64,000 nucleotides of DNA from Syngnathus acus (GCF_901709675.1 NC_051095.1:16537956-16601955); one strand, 5' to 3'; counted from the stretch's first letter, positions 35,354 through 47,966 are shown. The notes: a model not told the origin generated them from the letters alone. Translations and numbers: made by a program.

Positions 35354-36070
35354 GTGAGTCAAAAATGTTCACCAATCTTTTTCTCTTTTTTTATTTGAGG
35401 TCCTGTTTGCAACTTCCTTCACTTATGTGGCACAACAGGTTCTCAAGTCCCACCAGTTAATTGTCTTGAATTCATAACCAACTGTTATAGCTGACAAACG
35501 AACCACATATTCCAATAGTAACCTATATGAAACTTTGTTAACATAAATGCTAAACATAAATATAGCTTGCAGTCATGTATTTCAGAAAACATTAAGGAAC
35601 TTCAGGGTGTATAGCTAAATAAAATATTTAAATTGTGGAAAATAATCTGACGTTTTAGAAGAAATAAACAAGTTCGAAGAAATGATTCACACATAAAACT
35701 CCTTGGAATAAAACAACAATGCTGCTCTAGTTTACGCACCACGTGCAATGAAATTTTCATCAATTTTAATTCTCAATGCAGGAAGATAAACACTTGGGAA
35801 ATCTTGGTCATATTTAGGATTCGCTCTTTTGCTTTTTTTTTTGCCTGAAAATATATGTTCCTGTTGGAACTCGAGCATCATGTCATTTTTGTTTGTGACC
35901 CATTGTTTGAGAATGTGTCTTTTATATAATTAACAAAAAATTAATGATAGCAGTTTTTTAAACTTAAGACAAGAAAAGTCACTCAAATATTTTGATTAGC
36001 CTCTTGATGTAATCATCGCAAATTCACAATTTTTCTCTTAGTAAAAAAAAAAAAACGTTGCAAGGTTTTA

Positions 36071-36091
36071 GTCGCTGTCCATGGTACCACT
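36071..36091 (-). promoter_or_regulatory. Partial RE1 (one half-site good)
   Basis: TCGCTGTCCATGGTACCACT has the GCTGTCC.TGGT half, but the GCTGAA half is replaced. A second CTGTCCATG follows at once. It may be a decayed site. Confidence 0.4.
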
Positions 36092-36654
36092 GTCCATGAC
36101 GATAACTCATTTTGATATTACAATACATTTGCACTTGTCAATGATTTATTAGTAATTAATAGTTAATTATGGCCATTTGAATGCCTTGTGGTTCAAGGCC
36201 TGATGATGATTATAACTTTGAAGAATTATTGTTAAAATTTCATAAGTGGTGAGCACCTTGTTTGAAATTAATGCTTATTTGTACACATTTGTGGTTTTGC
36301 GTTTCTCATTCAGTAGTGATGATGAAATGGATTCGTATTTTATAGTGGCTGCAATTTAATTTAATACTTTAGTTATGACCCTGATTTGTTAGATTCATAT
36401 GTAATATAGGCGAGCAGGGATTTCTTCCTCCATTTTTATTCGTTTTGGGGGGGTGAAGTTTTCATTTGTTTTTAATACTGGACGATGTTTTCTATTTCAT
36501 TTATTTTGTAAATCCATTTTCAGTGGAGCCTTAGTAGTGCACAATAATTGTTGTTAAATTTGCACGCACTGGGAGTTAGTTTGCTTTCAGCTGTACATAC
36601 TGTATATTACTTTCAGTTTTGAGTGCTGCGCAGCACCTGTTTTTACACATTTTC

Positions 36655-36676
36655 AACTCTGAGAGACGCTGTTGGC
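36655..36676 (+). promoter_or_regulatory. CTCF-like CSE of V10
   Basis: AACTCTGAGAGACGCTGTTG, about 190 bp before the ATG; very close to the V12 element. Confidence 0.8.
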
Positions 36677-36862
36677 CTGCATATAAATTTTCCGTGTGTC
36701 GTCATGCAGTCCTCCCTATTGACGAGGCACTGGGGGAGATTTTCTGTCTTTTGTTGGTGGTGCGAGCAAGTGAAAGAACAACGGTCTCGGCTTCATATTA
36801 AGTGTTGAATTGGTGGCAGCAAACGGATTCATGCACAAGGCTCGATCGCTCTTTTTTTGAGA

Positions 36863-39310
36863 ATGGATAATATAGGACCTCGCCCTTTCTCGTGCGCAAA
36901 ATGGAGATTGTTTTATGGATGGCGACGTCAAGCGAGGACGCTGATGTTTTTGCTTCATTTGGTTACCACGGTAGGTGGTCAGATTCGTTATTCTATACCA
37001 GAAGAGATGAAGAAAGGCTCCGTGATTGGAAATGTGGCACAGGATCTCGGTTTGGACATGAAGAGACTCATAGCTGGGCGAGCTCGCATCTTGACAGAAG
37101 ACAACATTCAATACACGGAGCTGAAGACAGACAAAGGGCTCCTGGTCGTCAGTGACAGAATAGACCGAGAGCAGCTTTGCGGAGATGTGACGCCATGCAG
37201 CTTCAGCTTTGAGATCATTTTAGAAAATCCGATCGAGCTGCACAGAATAATTGTTGAGGTTTTGGATATTAATGATCATGCCCCTGTATTTTCAAATAAA
37301 GATAAAACGCTCTTATTTGAAATAAGTGAATCAGCTGCAGCCGGAGTGCGTTTTCCTCTGCAGAGTGCAGAGGATCAAGATGTGGGGCAAAATGCATTGC
37401 AAAATTACATTTTGTCACCAAACGAGAATTTTATCTTAAATCAGCATGCAAATCCGGATGGCAGTAAATATGTTGAAATGGTGCTCCAGAAGCCTTTAGA
37501 CAGAGAGCGACATCCCCATTTGTCATTAAAATTAATTGCACTTGATGGAGGAACACCGCAGAGATCTGGCACTGTAAATATAGAAATAAATGTGTTAGAT
37601 GCAAATGATAATGAACCTGTATTTAACCAATCAGTATATAAGGCCACTGTTATGGAAAACACAATTAAAGGCACCAGCTTAGTTACTGTAAATGCTACAG
37701 ACGCTGACAGCGGTTCAAATGGACTCATCACTTACGGTTTGTCTAAAACAAAAGGAAGTGCTGGCAATATATTTAATATTGATGAACACACTGGCACAAT
37801 TTACGTTTCTGGTCATATTGACTATGAAAAAAACAGGAAGTATGAAGTGAGGGTAGAAGCAAAGGATCAAGGTGGATTGACTGGGACGAGTAAAGTTATA
37901 TTTGATGTTGTTGACATAAATGACAACGCTCCAGTAATTAATATAAAATCATTTTCAAGTCCCCTGTCTGAGGATTCACCTCCTGGTACAACAGTTGCAG
38001 TTCTGAACATAAAAGATTTAGATTCTGATCAAAATGGGCAAATAAAATGTTTTATAGATGGAAAACTTCCCTTTAAATTGGAGACATCTCTGACGAACTA
38101 TTATAATTTAGTTTCAGATACATTTTTTGACAGAGAATCAGTTTCAGAATATAACATAACAATTACGGCCACTGATCTTGGAACGCCTCCACTTTCTAGC
38201 TCAACAAAGTTACATCTGAGAATATCAGACGTTAATGACAATGCACCCATATTTGATAAAACTATTTATTTAGCTTATGTGGCAGAGAATAATTCTCCAG
38301 GCATTTCCATATTTGCTGTCACTGCTCGAGACGCTGATTGGAATCAAAACGCAAGAGTATCTTATCTTTTAGAGGACACACGGATTAGTGGCAGTCCAGT
38401 TTCTACTTTTGTTTCTTTAAATTCTGAAACCGGTGTTCTCAGTGCAGTTCGATCATTTGATTATGAGCAAATTAAACAAGTGGACTTGGTGGTCAGAGCG
38501 CAGGATGGAGGCTCCCCTCCCCTCAGCAGCAACGCGAGCGTTCGCATCCTGATCCAGGACCAGAACGACAATGCCCCTCAGGTGCTGTACCCGGTGCAGA
38601 TGGGCGGCTCGCTGCTGGCCGAAATGGTGCCTCGTTCGGCCGACGTGGGCTACCTGGTGACCAAAGTGGTGGCCGTGGACGTGGACTCTGGCCAGAACGC
38701 CTGGCTCTCCTATCAAGTGCACAAAGCCACAGACAGGGCGCTGTTTGAAGTGGGCCTCCACAATGGGGAAATCCGAACGGTCCGCCAAGTGACTGATAAA
38801 GATGCTGTAAAACAAAGACTGACTGTTGTGGTGGAGGACAACGGGCAGCCGTCTCGTTCAGCCACAGTCATTGTGAACGTGGCGGTGGCCGACAGCTTCC
38901 CTGAGGTGCTCTCGGAGTTCACTGACTTGAGCATGCACGACAAGGAGTACAATGACAAGCTGACTTTTTACTTAGTCTTGGCGTTGGCTGTGGTCTCCTT
39001 CCTCTTCATCACCTGCTTGCTGCTCATCGTAGCAGTCAAAGTGTACAGGTGGAGACAGTCTCGCGTCTTGTACCACTCCAACCTGCCCGTCATCCCGTAC
39101 TATCCACCTCGATACTCTGATACTTTGGGGACAGGGACCCTCCCACACGTGTACAATTACGAGGTGTGCAGGACCGCTGACTCTAGAAAAAATGACATGA
39201 AGAATATGCAAGCCATGAGTCAAAGTTTGGTGAGTGTGGATGGAGCTGACACTGACACGCCACATGTGAACAAGGAGCTGTCAGGAAACTTTTCACAGAT
39301 GTCGACCTTG
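36863..39310 (+). CDS. pcdhg: V10: protocadherin gamma-type variable exon, class A'
   Basis: 816 residues from MDNIGPRPFSCAKWRLFYGW. The N-terminus is long, with the signal core at about 27-38 (LMFLLHLVTTVGG). EC1 has the CGDVTPC loop and the EC1-EC2 linker is DINDHAP. The EC2 start has the longer FSNKDKTLLFEISE insertion shared with V12 and V14. EC3-EC5 is close to V12 and V14, with private LTYG and DLDSDQNGQIKCFIDG pieces. EC6 tracts with GCTGTAAAACAAAG and CAGCCGTCTCG match V14, suggesting conversion. Tail type 1 (THVNKELSGNFSQMSTL-like) although V12 and V14 have type 2. GTGAGT donor at 39311, with intron start like V4. Confidence 0.95.
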
Positions 39311-40594
39311 GTGAGTCAGTATTTCACCATTCTTTCGCTTTTTTTGTATCTGATAACATATATTGCTTTCAGTGAGGCATTTCCATCAACTTATTGTTAA
39401 TTGGATGGCATCTTAAATACATCTCTTTTGGTGCATAAGGCCAATTTAGTGTAGTTTTGTGAAGAATTAAAGTGTGTGGGAAAGTAGCTAATAACTTCAA
39501 GCACTGCTTATTATGCAAGTTAACCATATTAATAATTAAAGAAACGTGTTTAAAATTGTGGCAAATAACTAGACAAATCCAGTACTTCTTTTGAGACACT
39601 AATTTTCTGGAAGGTGGTTGGGGGTTCATAAAAAAATATCTTTTACTGTTTCACATTGAATAATTGCATTAGGTGGCCTGAATTTTTTTTTTTAAAAATA
39701 TGACAACTTGAGTTTACAATTAATATCTAAATAAAAAATCAGTACAACTTGTTTTAACTCTATAACGTTCATGGTAGCCCGTCCGAGCTGACACCGGTTA
39801 ATGCACCTCTGCCGTTTTTCTCTTTGTGCGAGATGGGGGAAATGCAAAACTTATTTGGCCATCTGGAAAGAGGTATTTACTTACTTGCACAGCAGTCTGT
39901 GTCTAACAATCCAAAAAAATAGTTCAACAGTATATGTTTCAGTCATGCAAAAGTTCGAAGAAAAGAAAAAGATTACAATGCGTATGCGATACTTACGCCG
40001 GCCGGACCAACATGGGTATCCTATCGCAGTTTAATCATAGGCTGACGACACGACAGTTAGGCAAAAACAGGAAGTGACATCATGGTGAAGTCAAAGGTCC
40101 CACAATCGAAATAAATAAAACGAAACGTATATTTCAAGACTAACCATAAAATTAACATGAATAGAAGGAAATACATCGAATTAAACCGTAAAATAATATT
40201 GAAAATTAATTGTTGGTCAAATAAAATAAAACAAGTATGCATATCTTACACAAAGACCATACATTTGCAACCACTAATGTAGCATTCATTTTAAAATACG
40301 TATCAAATACGGGATTGCTCTTCAGACCCTTTTTATCTTTCTTGGCAATAGTCAACCTTATCACAATCTTATGAATTCTTTCTTGTTTTAATTGGCAAAA
40401 TATGATCATTAATTTTTTTCCCAAAGAAACAAATATTATAATTTTAAATTCTTGCATATGTAACCCATTCAAGGTTGCAAAATACAAATCAACATCATCA
40501 AACGTCAAGCAGAGGGTGTGTTTGGTGTTTATGGATTGGTCGCCTGGACCTTAGTTTGTGTTAAAATATTTTTTTTAATTCATATGTGACAGAA

Positions 40595-40687
40595 TGCTTG
40601 TGGCTGTTGTATATTCTTCAGGACCTTTGTATAGGTGCAGTGCTTGTGGCTGTTATATATTTTTTCAGAACCTTAGTATAGGTGCAG
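40595..40687. repeat. Two-copy tandem duplication
   Basis: TGCTTGTGGCTGTTGTATAT...GTATAGGTGCAG (46 bp) is followed directly by a 47-bp copy with a few changes. Confidence 0.85.
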
Positions 40688-40863
40688 AATGTCAAAGATT
40701 TAATGACAATACATTGTCGTAATCTAAATTCTTCTATTTAGGAAAACACTTGATTTGCTTCTTTTTTTTTTGTAACTATTATAAAGGTGCTAGAATGCAC
40801 AGGTGACTGATAAGGAATTGCCTCTACAATAAATAAATGCTGGGGGCCTGCAGTTTGTCTGAG

Positions 40864-40888
40864 TGGACTCTTAGGGCCGCTGTAGACC
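40864..40888 (+). promoter_or_regulatory. CTCF-like CSE of V11
   Basis: GACTCTTAGGGCCGCTGTAG, about 260 bp before the chosen ATG; class C variant with CTTAGGG.CGCTGT.GACCA. Confidence 0.8.
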
Positions 40889-41137
40889 ACAAACTGCGGC
40901 AGGCTGGCTCTGATGGTTTCTGCTGTAACCGCCCATGTTATTTGGACATATTAGAAGAAGACAACGACAAAGAACGAGCATTCGAGCCATCACGCTCTTG
41001 GAAAAAGCGCGATTTAACCATTTGGATTTACCTTTTTCCTATGGATATTTAGCAGAGACCTTCATCAAACTAGTATTAATTTGATGAGATGTTTTTTTAT
41101 TTATTTTTTGCAGGAAAATAGTCGAATTTATAGAACA

Positions 41138-43519
41138 ATGGCAAGGCAAGTGCTGCTCTTTATTTTTTCTCTCTCCGTGGGTTCAGTGTTCGGGCAGGTC
41201 AGTTACTCCATCCCGGAGGAGATGCCCAAAGGATCTCTCGTTGGAAACATAGCTCATGATTTAGGTTTGCAGACCAAACGTATGCTGGCCGGCAAAGCGC
41301 GCATTTATAACCGAGATGGTGACAATTACGTTGAGTTGAATAGAGACAGAGGAGTCATCATGTTGAAAGAAAGGATTGACAGAGAGGCGCTCTGCAGACA
41401 GACGACGCCTTGCGCTTTACATTTTCAAATTGTTTTAGAGAACCCCATGCAATTTTACAGCATTACAGTTCAAGTTACTGACATTAATGACAATGCGCCA
41501 ACGTTTAACAGGGGCGAAATGAAATTTAAAATAAGCGAGTCAGCAGTCATCGGAGCTAAATTTGTTTTAGAGAAGGCTGTAGATCTTGACGTCGGAACAA
41601 ACGGCGTTAATAATTATGAATTAAAACCATCGGGTCATTTTGCTCTTAAGTTAGAAAATAACGCCGATGGAAATAAAAATGTGGAAATGGTTTTAAAGAA
41701 GCCTTTAGACAGAGAGAAAGAGGAGCAGATGTCTCTCGTGCTTACTGCTGTGGATGGAGGAGAGCCGCGTATGTCGGGAACGATGATGATTCTTGTTACA
41801 GTGTTAGACGCTAATGATAATGCCCCAATTTTTACACAACACACATACAAAGCTATTGTAACGGAGAATTCTGCTGTAGGCACAATTGTGGCAACTGTTT
41901 CTGCAACTGATGCAGATCAGGGCTCGAACGCCAAAATATCGTATTCTATAAGCAATGCCCAAAATGATATTAGAAGCCTATTTGACATCAATAAAGAAAC
42001 TGGTGAAGTGACGTTGATAGGAATAATTGATTTTGAGCAGTCTCGTAACTATCAAATAAATATCCTCGCCAGTGATGAAGGGGGCCTCACAGATTCGTGC
42101 AAAATAATCGTTGATGTGCAAGACCTCAATGACAATGAGCCTAAAATAAGCATTATGTCAAAGTCAAATATTATTTCAGAAAATGCAGAGATCAATACTG
42201 TTGTTACCATGATTAATATAGAAGATAAAGACTCTGGAGATAATGGAAATGTTGTTTGTTTCTTAAATGAAAACATACCATTTACATTAAAAACCTCAAC
42301 AAATAACTTTTATACTTTAGTGACAGATAGCGAATTAGACAGAGAGCGCTCACGTGAGTATAATATCACAGTGATGTGTTCCGATGAGGGCGTGCCCCCC
42401 CTCTCCAGTAGCGTCACTCTGGCTTTGCACATCTCAGATGTGAATGACAACGCGCCTGTCTTTGAGAGGAGCTCATATGAGGCCTACATTGTGGAAAACA
42501 ACACACCAGGTCTTTCCATATTCACTGTAAAAGCCAGGGATGCTGACTGGAACCAGAATGCTCGTCTTTCTTACATCCTGGAGGACTCATCAGTTAACGG
42601 AGTGCCAGTCTCCTCATATGTGTCTGTTAGTGCTGAAAGTGGAGTCATCCATGCAGTGCGCTCTTTTGACTATGAGCAACTGAAAGAGTTCCACTTCCGT
42701 GTCAGAGCGCAGGATGGAGGCTCCCCTCCCCTCGGCAGCAACACAAGCGTTCGCATCCTGATCCAGGACCAGAACGACAACGCCCCTCAGGTGCTGTACC
42801 CGGTGCAGACGAGCGGCCCGCTGCTGGCCGAAATGGTGCCTCGTTCGGCAGACGTGGGCTACCTGGTGACCAAAGTGGTGGCTGTGGACGTGGACTCTGG
42901 CCAGAACGCCTGGCTCTCCTATCAAGTGCACAAAGCCACAGACAGGGCGCTGTTTGAAGTGGGCCTCCACAATGGAGAAATCCGAACTGTCCGCCAAGTG
43001 ACTGATAAAGATGCTGTCAAACAAAGACTGACTGTTGTGGTGGAGGACAATGGGCAGCCCTCTCGTTCAGCCACAGTTATCGTGAATGTGGCGGTGGCCG
43101 ATAGCTTCCCTGAGGTGCTCTCAGAGTTTACTGACTTTAGCATGCATGACAAGGAGTACAATGACAAGCTGACTTTTTACTTAGTCTTGGCGCTGGCTGT
43201 GGTCTCCTTCCTCTTCATCACTTGCTTGCTGCTCATCATCGCAGTCAAAGTGTACAGGTGGAGACAGTCTCGCGTCCTGTACCACTCCAACCTGCCCGTC
43301 ATCCCCTACTATCCACCGCGGTACTCGGATACTTTGGGGACTGGGACCCTCCCGCATGTGTACAATTACGAGGTGTGCAGGACCACTGACTCTAGAAAAA
43401 GTGACATGAAGAACATGCAAGCCATGAGTCAAAGTTTGGTGAGTGTGGATGGAGATGATGGTGAACTGCCACATGGGAATAAGGAGCTGTCTGGAAATTT
43501 CTCACAGTTGTCAACATTG
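41138..43519 (+). CDS. pcdhg: V11: protocadherin gamma-type variable exon, class C
   Basis: 794 residues. The ATG at 41138 (ACAATGG) gives MARQVLLFIFSLSVGSVFG, a standard short signal peptide like MKRQVLLF in V15 and V16. The in-frame ATG at 41084 would add an unusual leader and was not used. Mature start QVSYSIPEEMPKG. EC1 loop Cys86-X5-Cys92; linkers DINDN at 115-119 and onward. EC4 has two cysteines (Cys374, Cys414) kept in all class C exons, a possible bridge. EC5 SSYEAYIVENNTPGLS is nearly the same as V13, V15 and V16. EC6 has the private TSGPLLAEM and TDFSMHDKEY. Tail type 1 (HGNKELSGNFSQLSTL); GTGAGT donor at 43520. Confidence 0.94.
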
Positions 43520-43762
43520 GTGAGTGAATATTTCTACATTCCTAATCTGTTATATGGCAGTCAGCATGGGTCCACAATTATACAAGGGGGTCACATGGCC
43601 TGCAAATCCACAAGTCAAGAAATCATGTTTATTATCCAAAATATAGTCTTTGAGAAGATACATAATTTGAATGTAAATGGAAATATAAAATGTAATTTTA
43701 AACTCTTATTTCAGAGCATGTTATAGAACTTAAGACTACTGTTTATTTGAATTTCAAGCTTT

Positions 43763-44071
43763 TTAGCTTTGGTAGATTCTGAGAATTGTTTGTTTGCTGT
43801 ATTGGTTTAACTTCCATATTTTCTTAAGCCTTATTAAGGTTGCGTATGCCTTGGTGATCTGGTTTTGAATATCGTCACTTGCTCGTCTTCCATCATAGTG
43901 AATGATACTCCCGAGGTCTGTGAAGTCATCTGTATTCTCTAGGATCTGCTCATCTATTGTTATATGTTTTGGTATAGAGGTATTGATGGGCATGACTTTG
44001 GTTTGATTGATGTTTATGCTCAGTGCAACCTGCTTGTCGTAGTGTTGAAGTCTATCTATGTTTTCCTGGAG
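43763..44071 (-). mobile_element. Non-LTR retrotransposon (LINE) fragment
   Basis: The minus strand reads through about 100 residues that look like the end of a LINE reverse transcriptase region: SININQTKVM, FTDLGSIIHYDGR, DDIQNQITKAYATLIRLKKIW, KQTILRIYQS. Such an order (TKVM, then YLGS-like, then I..RI.KA) is typical of LINE polymerases. Both ends are truncated, so it is a dead fragment. The precise clade cannot be told. Confidence 0.7.
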
Positions 44072-44602
44072 AGGTGTCGGGGAGAGGACTAACAACCCAC
44101 TCCACCCACCCCAACTGGTCAGGAATGACCATTGGTTTGACATGGCTAGCAACCCCATTCTGTAAAATATCCCATATGCTACGGAAACAGCATGTATAAC
44201 TTAAATTGTAAGGAAATAATGCCACATTACGTCGAAAAACACTTTCTTTTAGTCAGCTATTTGCTACAACCAACATCTTATAACGTTGTGTCAGTCCATT
44301 AACCACAGCAGGACGTTAGGAACGCTGCATTCTAATGCGTTTTTCAAAATAAAATTAATTTCAAATTAAAAGTGTCAACAATTAATTATTCAAAATATAT
44401 TTGTGCGTATTTTCGTGTCATGGAATCACCAGCGTACAAGCGGATCCTCTTCTAAGCACAAATATTTGATGTAGTATACATGGGCAATTGTTACTTAACT
44501 CGAAAAATATATTTCATATTTTAACGTGGTAATACGCAGTTTAAACTTTTGACAAACATAATTATTTAACGTTTCCGTGTATCCCAATCGTCGAGCTGCA
44601 AT

Positions 44603-44623
44603 GTCGCTGTCCACGGTGCTGGA
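44603..44623 (-). promoter_or_regulatory. RE1 (REST/NRSF site)
   Basis: TCGCTGTCCACGGTGCTGGA matches the reverse RE1 except near its end (GGA for GAA) and at one central base. Confidence 0.7.
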
Positions 44624-44626
44624 TTC

Positions 44627-44649
44627 TTTTTTTTTTTTTTTTTTTTTTT
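44627..44649. repeat. Poly-T tract
   Basis: 23 consecutive T residues starting 4 bp after the RE1. Confidence 0.9.
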
Positions 44650-44767
44650 AGGGACCACTCAGGCGCCCCACCGTCGCCAAGTTTGACATTTCAGTGCAGC
44701 ATTGTTAGACGTCTTCAAAAAATTTAAAAAAAAATTTGGGGAAAATCACTGACAAATACGACTACCT

Positions 44768-44841
44768 AATAATAATAGTAATAATAGTAATAGTAATAAT
44801 AGTAATAATAGTAATATAATAATAATAATATAATAATATCA
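44768..44841. repeat. TAATAATAG microsatellite
   Basis: About 74 bp of TAA/TAG units in tandem. Confidence 0.85.
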
Positions 44842-45072
44842 CACCTGGTGGAACTTTTATAAGCTGTTCTGTTAAACTCCCATGAATATGAGAAGATTAG
44901 AATAAATTATTGTTTTGTCTTTTTTTCAAAGACGTCATTCATTTTGGATGTTTTTTGTTTATAGGTGTTTTCTGTACATATTTCTAAACGAAGCAAGGGT
45001 AATATTGTAATTACTTTTGAGTTATGAGTGGCCATTACTTTTGTTGTGCGTCGCTCGTTCTTACACATTTCA

Positions 45073-45093
45073 GACTCTAAGAGACGCTGTTGG
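45073..45093 (+). promoter_or_regulatory. CTCF-like CSE of V12
   Basis: GACTCTAAGAGACGCTGTTG, 210 bp before the ATG, matches V10 with small changes. Confidence 0.8.
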
Positions 45094-45302
45094 CTTGGAT
45101 ATGATTTTCCCGGTGTTGTCGTCATGCAGTCCTCCCTATTGACGAGGCACTGGAAGAGATTTTGTCTTTTGTTAGTGGTGAGGGCAAGTGAAGGAACAGC
45201 AATCCCATGCCTCACATTGGTTTGATTGTAAAGAGGTGAACTGATCAGGAAACGAAGTATTAAACAATTACAAGGACATAACTCCTCTCTTTTTTTTTAA
45301 TC

Positions 45303-47756
45303 ATGGATAATCACGGACATCTTTCTTCCTCACGGACAAAATGGAGGTTGTTTTATGGATGGATACGGAAAGGAGGAACGCTCATTTTTCTGCTTCGTTT
45401 GGTAACCACGGTAGGTGGTCAAATTCGTTATTCTATTCCGGAGGAGATGAAAAAAGGCTCCGTGATTGGAAACGTGGCGCAAGATCTCGGTTTGGACATG
45501 AAGAGACTCATAGCTGGACGAGCGCGCATCGTGACGGGAGAAAACATTCAATACACGGAGCTGAAGACAGACAAAGGGCTCCTGGTCGTCAGTGACAGAA
45601 TAGACCGAGAGCAGCTTTGCGGAGATGTGACGCCATGCAGCTTCAGCTTTGAGATCATTTTAGAAAATCCGATCGAGCTGCACAGAATAATTGTTGAGGT
45701 TTTAGATATTAATGATCACGCCCCTGTATTTTCAAATAAAGATAAAGCTCCCCTATTTGAAATAAGTGAATCAGCTGTAGTCGGAGTGCGCTTTCCTCTC
45801 AAGAGTGCAGAGGATCAAGATGTGGGGCAAAATGCATTGCAAAATTACATTTTGTCGCCAAACGATAATTTTATCTTAAATCAGCATGCAAATCCGGACG
45901 GCAGTAAATATGTTGAAATGGTGCTCCAGAAGCCTTTAGACAGAGAGCGACATCCCCGTTTGTCATTAAAATTAATTGCACTTGATGGAGGAACACCGCA
46001 GAGATCTGGCACTGTAAATATAGAAATAAATGTGTTAGATGCAAATGATAATGAACCTGTATTTAACCAATCAGTCTATAAGGCCGCTGTTATGGAAAAC
46101 ACAATGAAAGGCACAAGTGTAATTACGGTAAATGCTACAGACGCTGACAGCGGTTCAAATGGACTCATCTCTTACAGTTTGTCTCAAACAAAAGGAAGTG
46201 CAGCAGAGGTTTTTCATATTGATGAAAACACTGGCAAAATTTATGTGTCTGGTCAAATAGACTTTGAAAAGAACAAAAAGTACGAAGTGAGGGTGGAAGC
46301 AAAAGATCAAGGTGGATTGACTGGCACCAGTAAAGTTATATTTGATGTTATTGACGTAAATGACAACGCTCCATTAATTAATATAATGTCATTTTCCAGT
46401 CCTCTGTCTGAGGATTCACCTCCTGGTACAACAGTTGCAGTTCTTAACATAAAAGATGTTGATTCTGATAGAAATGGACAGCTAAAATGTTCCATAGATG
46501 GAAAACTTCCCTTTAAATTGGAGACCTCTCTGACAAATTATTATAATTTAATTTCAGATCAATTTTTTGATAGAGAATCTGTTTCAGAATATAACATAAC
46601 AATTACAGCCACTGATCTCGGAACACCTCCGCTTTCTAGCTCTACAAAGTTACATCTTAGAATCTCAGACGTGAATGACAACGCACCAATATTTGATAAA
46701 AATATTTATTCAGCTTATGTGGCAGAGAATAATTCTCCAGGCATCTCCGTATTTGCTGTCACTGCTCGAGACGATGATTGGAATCAAAATGCAAGAGTAT
46801 CTTATCTTTTAGAGGACACACAGATAGGTGGCAGTCCAGTGTCTACTTTTGTTTCTTTAAATTCTGAAACCGGTGTTCTCAGTGCAGTTCGATCATTTGA
46901 TTATGAGCAAATTAAACAAGTGGACTTGGTGGTTAGAGCGCAGGATGGAGGTTCCCCTCCGCTCAGCAGCAACACGAGCGTTCGCATCCTGATCCAGGAC
47001 CAGAACGACAATCCCCCTCAGGTGCTGTACCCGGTGCAGACGGGCGGCTCGCTGCTGGCCGAAATGGTGCCTCGTTCGGCAGACGTGGGCTATCTGGTGA
47101 CCAAAGTGGTGGCCGTGGATGTGGACTCTGGCCAGAACGCCTGGCTCTCCTATCAAGTGCACAAAGCCACAGACAGGGCGCTGTTTGAAGTGGGCCTCCA
47201 CAATGGAGAAATCCGAACGGTCCGCCAAGTGACTGATAAAGATGCTGTCAAACAAAGACTGACTGTTGTGGTGGAGGACAACGGGCAGCCCTCTCGTTCA
47301 GCCACAGTCATTGTGAACGTGGCGGTGGCCGACAGCTTCCCTGAGGTGCTCTCGGAGTTCACTGACTTGAGCATGCACGACAAGGAGTACAATGACAAGC
47401 TGACTTTTTACTTAGTCTTGGCATTGGCTGTGGTCTCCTTCCTTTTCATCGCCTGCTTGCTGCTCATCATAGCAGTCAAAGTGCACAAGTGGAGACAGTC
47501 TCGCGTCCTGTACCACTCCAACCTGCCCGTCATCCCGTACTATCCACCACGGTACTCGGATACTTTGGGAACGGGGACCCTCCCGCACGTGTACAATTAC
47601 GAGGTGTGCAGAACCACCGACTCCAGAAAAAGTGACTGTAAAATGGACAGAGCTGCTAGTCAGAATTTGCTAGTCATGGACCGCAGTTCCACAGGGACCG
47701 TGCAGAAGATACACTGTCAAAAGAACATCCTGGATGAACCGGATTCTCCTATAGAG
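45303..47756 (+). CDS. pcdhg: V12: protocadherin gamma-type variable exon, class A', tail type 2
   Basis: 818 residues from MDNHGHLSSSRTKWRLFYGW. Signal core about 27-38; mature start near residue 40 (QIRYSIPEE); EC1 loop Cys106-X5-Cys112; EC1-EC2 linker DINDH at 135-139. EC1 and EC2 are very like V10, and EC4 very like V14. The membrane segment FIACLLLIIAVKVHKW is shared only with V0. After DSRKSD the tail changes to type 2: CKMDRAASQNLLVMD, then KNILDEPDSPIE, also in V14 and V15. The exon ends in GAG with the donor GTTAGT at 47757, weaker than the GTGAGT of other exons but also phase 0. Confidence 0.95.
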
Positions 47757-47945
47757 GTTAGTTTGTAACATTGTCTTGTGAAGTTCTCTGTCTTGTTTTG
47801 GGATAGTGACCCATTTGTTATCAGTAAGGTATCTCAGCTTTAATCGTATGACTTCAATTAAGTGTAAATGTTGAAAATGATAGGCATTGTTTCAATCCCC
47901 CTGATTTTAAAACGAAGAATTATAAGCAGTTGCAGGGAGTGGGAT

Positions 47946-47966
47946 TTCAGAACCATGGATAGTTTT
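47946..47966 (+). promoter_or_regulatory. RE1-like site (forward orientation)
   Basis: TTCAGAACCATGGATAGT has four differences from TTCAGCACCACGGACAGC. Confidence 0.45.

Larger units (their letters stand above)
35354..36862. other. Spacer V9-V10
   Basis: AT-rich, with a half-destroyed RE1 and the class A' CSE of V10. Between CSE and ATG, GTCATGCAGTCCTCCCTATT and GACGAGGCACTGG are shared with the V12 promoter. No gene or clear mobile element seen. Confidence 0.65.
39311..41137. other. Spacer V10-V11
   Basis: No good RE1 was found. A 46-47 bp tandem duplication lies at 40595-40687, and the class C CSE of V11 at 40864. A TTTATTTTTTGCAGGAAAAT stretch just before the V11 start (41099-41118) looks like a splice acceptor. 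Otherwise AT-rich with no gene. Confidence 0.65.
43520..45302. other. Spacer V11-V12
   Basis: Holds a LINE fragment (43763-44071, minus), an RE1 followed at once by a 23-nt poly-T, a TAATAATAG microsatellite, and the V12 CSE. The sequence between CSE and ATG is shared with V10. Confidence 0.75.

Noticed and set aside
40075-40095. GACATCATGGTGAAGTC as RE1 of V11
   Set aside because: Half-sites do not match beyond ATGGTG.
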